Assembly: GCA_028291125.1 (NCBI GenBank)
Contig: JAQGIN010000416.1
Location: forward strand, 1 to 7,038
DNA length: 7,038 bases
Source: Caulobacter sp.
GTDB taxonomy: Bacteria > Pseudomonadota > Alphaproteobacteria > Caulobacterales > Caulobacteraceae
Reading direction: 5' to 3'
Shown: one piece after another, positions 6,503 to 7,038 of the stretch
How positions within the stretch are numbered: the stretch's first letter is position 1
Layout: each line of letters begins with the position of its first letter
Translations under genes and position numbers: made by a program
The notes under the pieces: generated by a model
What the model saw: the letters and a program-made list of their open reading frames with translations, nothing else
Database searches by the model: none
What the model was told of the DNA's origin: nothing

Positions 6503-7038
6503 ATGAAAAACCTGCCCAACATCCTCACCTCGGCCCGGCTGGTCATCGCCCTGTTCATGTTCGTGGCCCTGGCCGCGGCCGGCGGGGCGGCGCCCTGGCT
6601 CAGCGGCCAGCTGAGCGTCGGCCAGCAGATGTCGCTGGAGCGCTGGGCGTTCTGGTCGTTCGTGGTGGCGGCGATCACCGACTTCTTCGACGGCTGGCTG
6701 GCCCGCAAGCTGAACGCCACCAGCGTCTGGGGGGCGATCCTCGACCCGATCGGCGACAAGATCCTGGTCTGCGGGGCCCTGCTGGGCCTGCTGGCGCTTG
6801 GCCCCCAGCCGATGGTGGTGCTGCCGGCCGGCCTGATCCTGTTTCGCGAATTCGCCGTCAGCGCCCTGCGCGAGGTCGGGGCCGGCCAGGGGATCAAGCT
6901 GCCGGTCACCCAGCTGGCCAAGTGGAAGACCACCCTGCAGCTGGTGGCCCTGGCCGCCGAACTGCTGGTCGCCTCGTGGCCGGCGTTTGGCCTGCCCGAC
7001 GACGCGGCGGTGTTCGGGCCGGCGACGATCGTCGCCCA
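6503..7038 (+). CDS. pgsA: CDP-diacylglycerol--glycerol-3-phosphate 3-phosphatidyltransferase, 3'-truncated by window edge
   Basis: PgsA joins CDP-diacylglycerol and glycerol-3-phosphate to give phosphatidylglycerophosphate, the committed step to phosphatidylglycerol and cardiolipin, in the inner membrane. 178 codons are present and the frame is still open at the right edge; only a short C-terminal part is probably missing. It begins MKNLPNILTSARLVIA, the standard N-terminus of the family. The CDP-alcohol phosphotransferase motif is complete: D60, D63, G64, A67, R68, G77, D81 and D85. It is followed by LFREFAVSALRE (113-123) and AKWKTTLQ (139-146), both typical of PgsA rather than other CDP-alcohol transferases. 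Hydrophobic helices lie at about 8-28, 48-62, 86-100, 103-120 and 143-160. The ATG at 6503 has only a weak Shine-Dalgarno. The gene on its left is on the opposite strand, so here pgsA cannot be cotranscribed with uvrC from the left and needs its own promoter. Confidence 0.96.
   Translation, partial: MKNLPNILTSARLVIALFMFVALAAAGGAAPWLSGQLSVGQQMSLERWAFWSFVVAAITDFFDGWLARKLNATSVWGAILDPIGDKILVCGALLGLLALGPQPMVVLPAGLILFREFAVSALREVGAGQGIKLPVTQLAKWKTTLQLVALAAELLVASWPAFGLPDDAAVFGPATIVA

Noticed and set aside
6427..6933. A 168-codon - strand open frame over pgsA
   Set aside because: It is antisense to a gene with a complete CDP-alcohol phosphotransferase motif, and its product shows no motif.

Overview
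The window is very GC-rich, densely coded DNA from a proteobacterium. I infer an alphaproteobacterium of the Caulobacterales type (Caulobacter or Phenylobacterium-like). This rests on the base composition, the weak Shine-Dalgarno sequences, and the overall look of the UvrC and PgsA proteins. The taxonomy is inference and was not tested by a search.

Layout. Positions 1-1365 hold the 3' three quarters of uvrC (nucleotide excision repair), cut by the window edge. Positions 1490-4482 hold a tight four-gene + strand operon: a class I SAM methyltransferase, a GtrB-type polyprenyl-phosphate glycosyltransferase (GT2) with two C-terminal membrane helices, a second and different SAM methyltransferase, and a small GtrA-type four-helix membrane protein. 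The gaps inside it are 9 nt, 6 nt and a 4-nt overlap. Convergent to it, with a 28-nt tail-to-tail overlap, is a 637-residue polytopic membrane protein (4455-6368, - strand). It looks like a GT-C-fold glycosyltransferase carrying a large C-terminal soluble, probably beta-sandwich, region. Positions 6369-6502 form a divergent intergenic region. From 6503 to the right edge is the start of pgsA (phosphatidylglycerophosphate synthase).

How the genes fit together. uvrC and pgsA are neighbours in many proteobacteria, so the five genes between them look like an accessory cell-envelope glycosylation cassette set into a housekeeping locus. The likely scheme is as follows. The GT2 enzyme loads a sugar onto undecaprenyl phosphate at the inner face of the membrane. 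GtrA helps flip it. The GT-C-like protein, coded on the opposite strand, transfers the sugar to a periplasmic acceptor glycan. One or both methyltransferases may methylate the sugar or the product. The first two steps follow well-known Gtr systems. The third component and the methylation steps are inference. The sugar and acceptor cannot be read from the sequence.

No tRNA, rRNA, CRISPR array, insertion sequence or clear intrinsic terminator was found. Several very long open frames lie antisense to the real genes and are explained by GC-rich codon usage.
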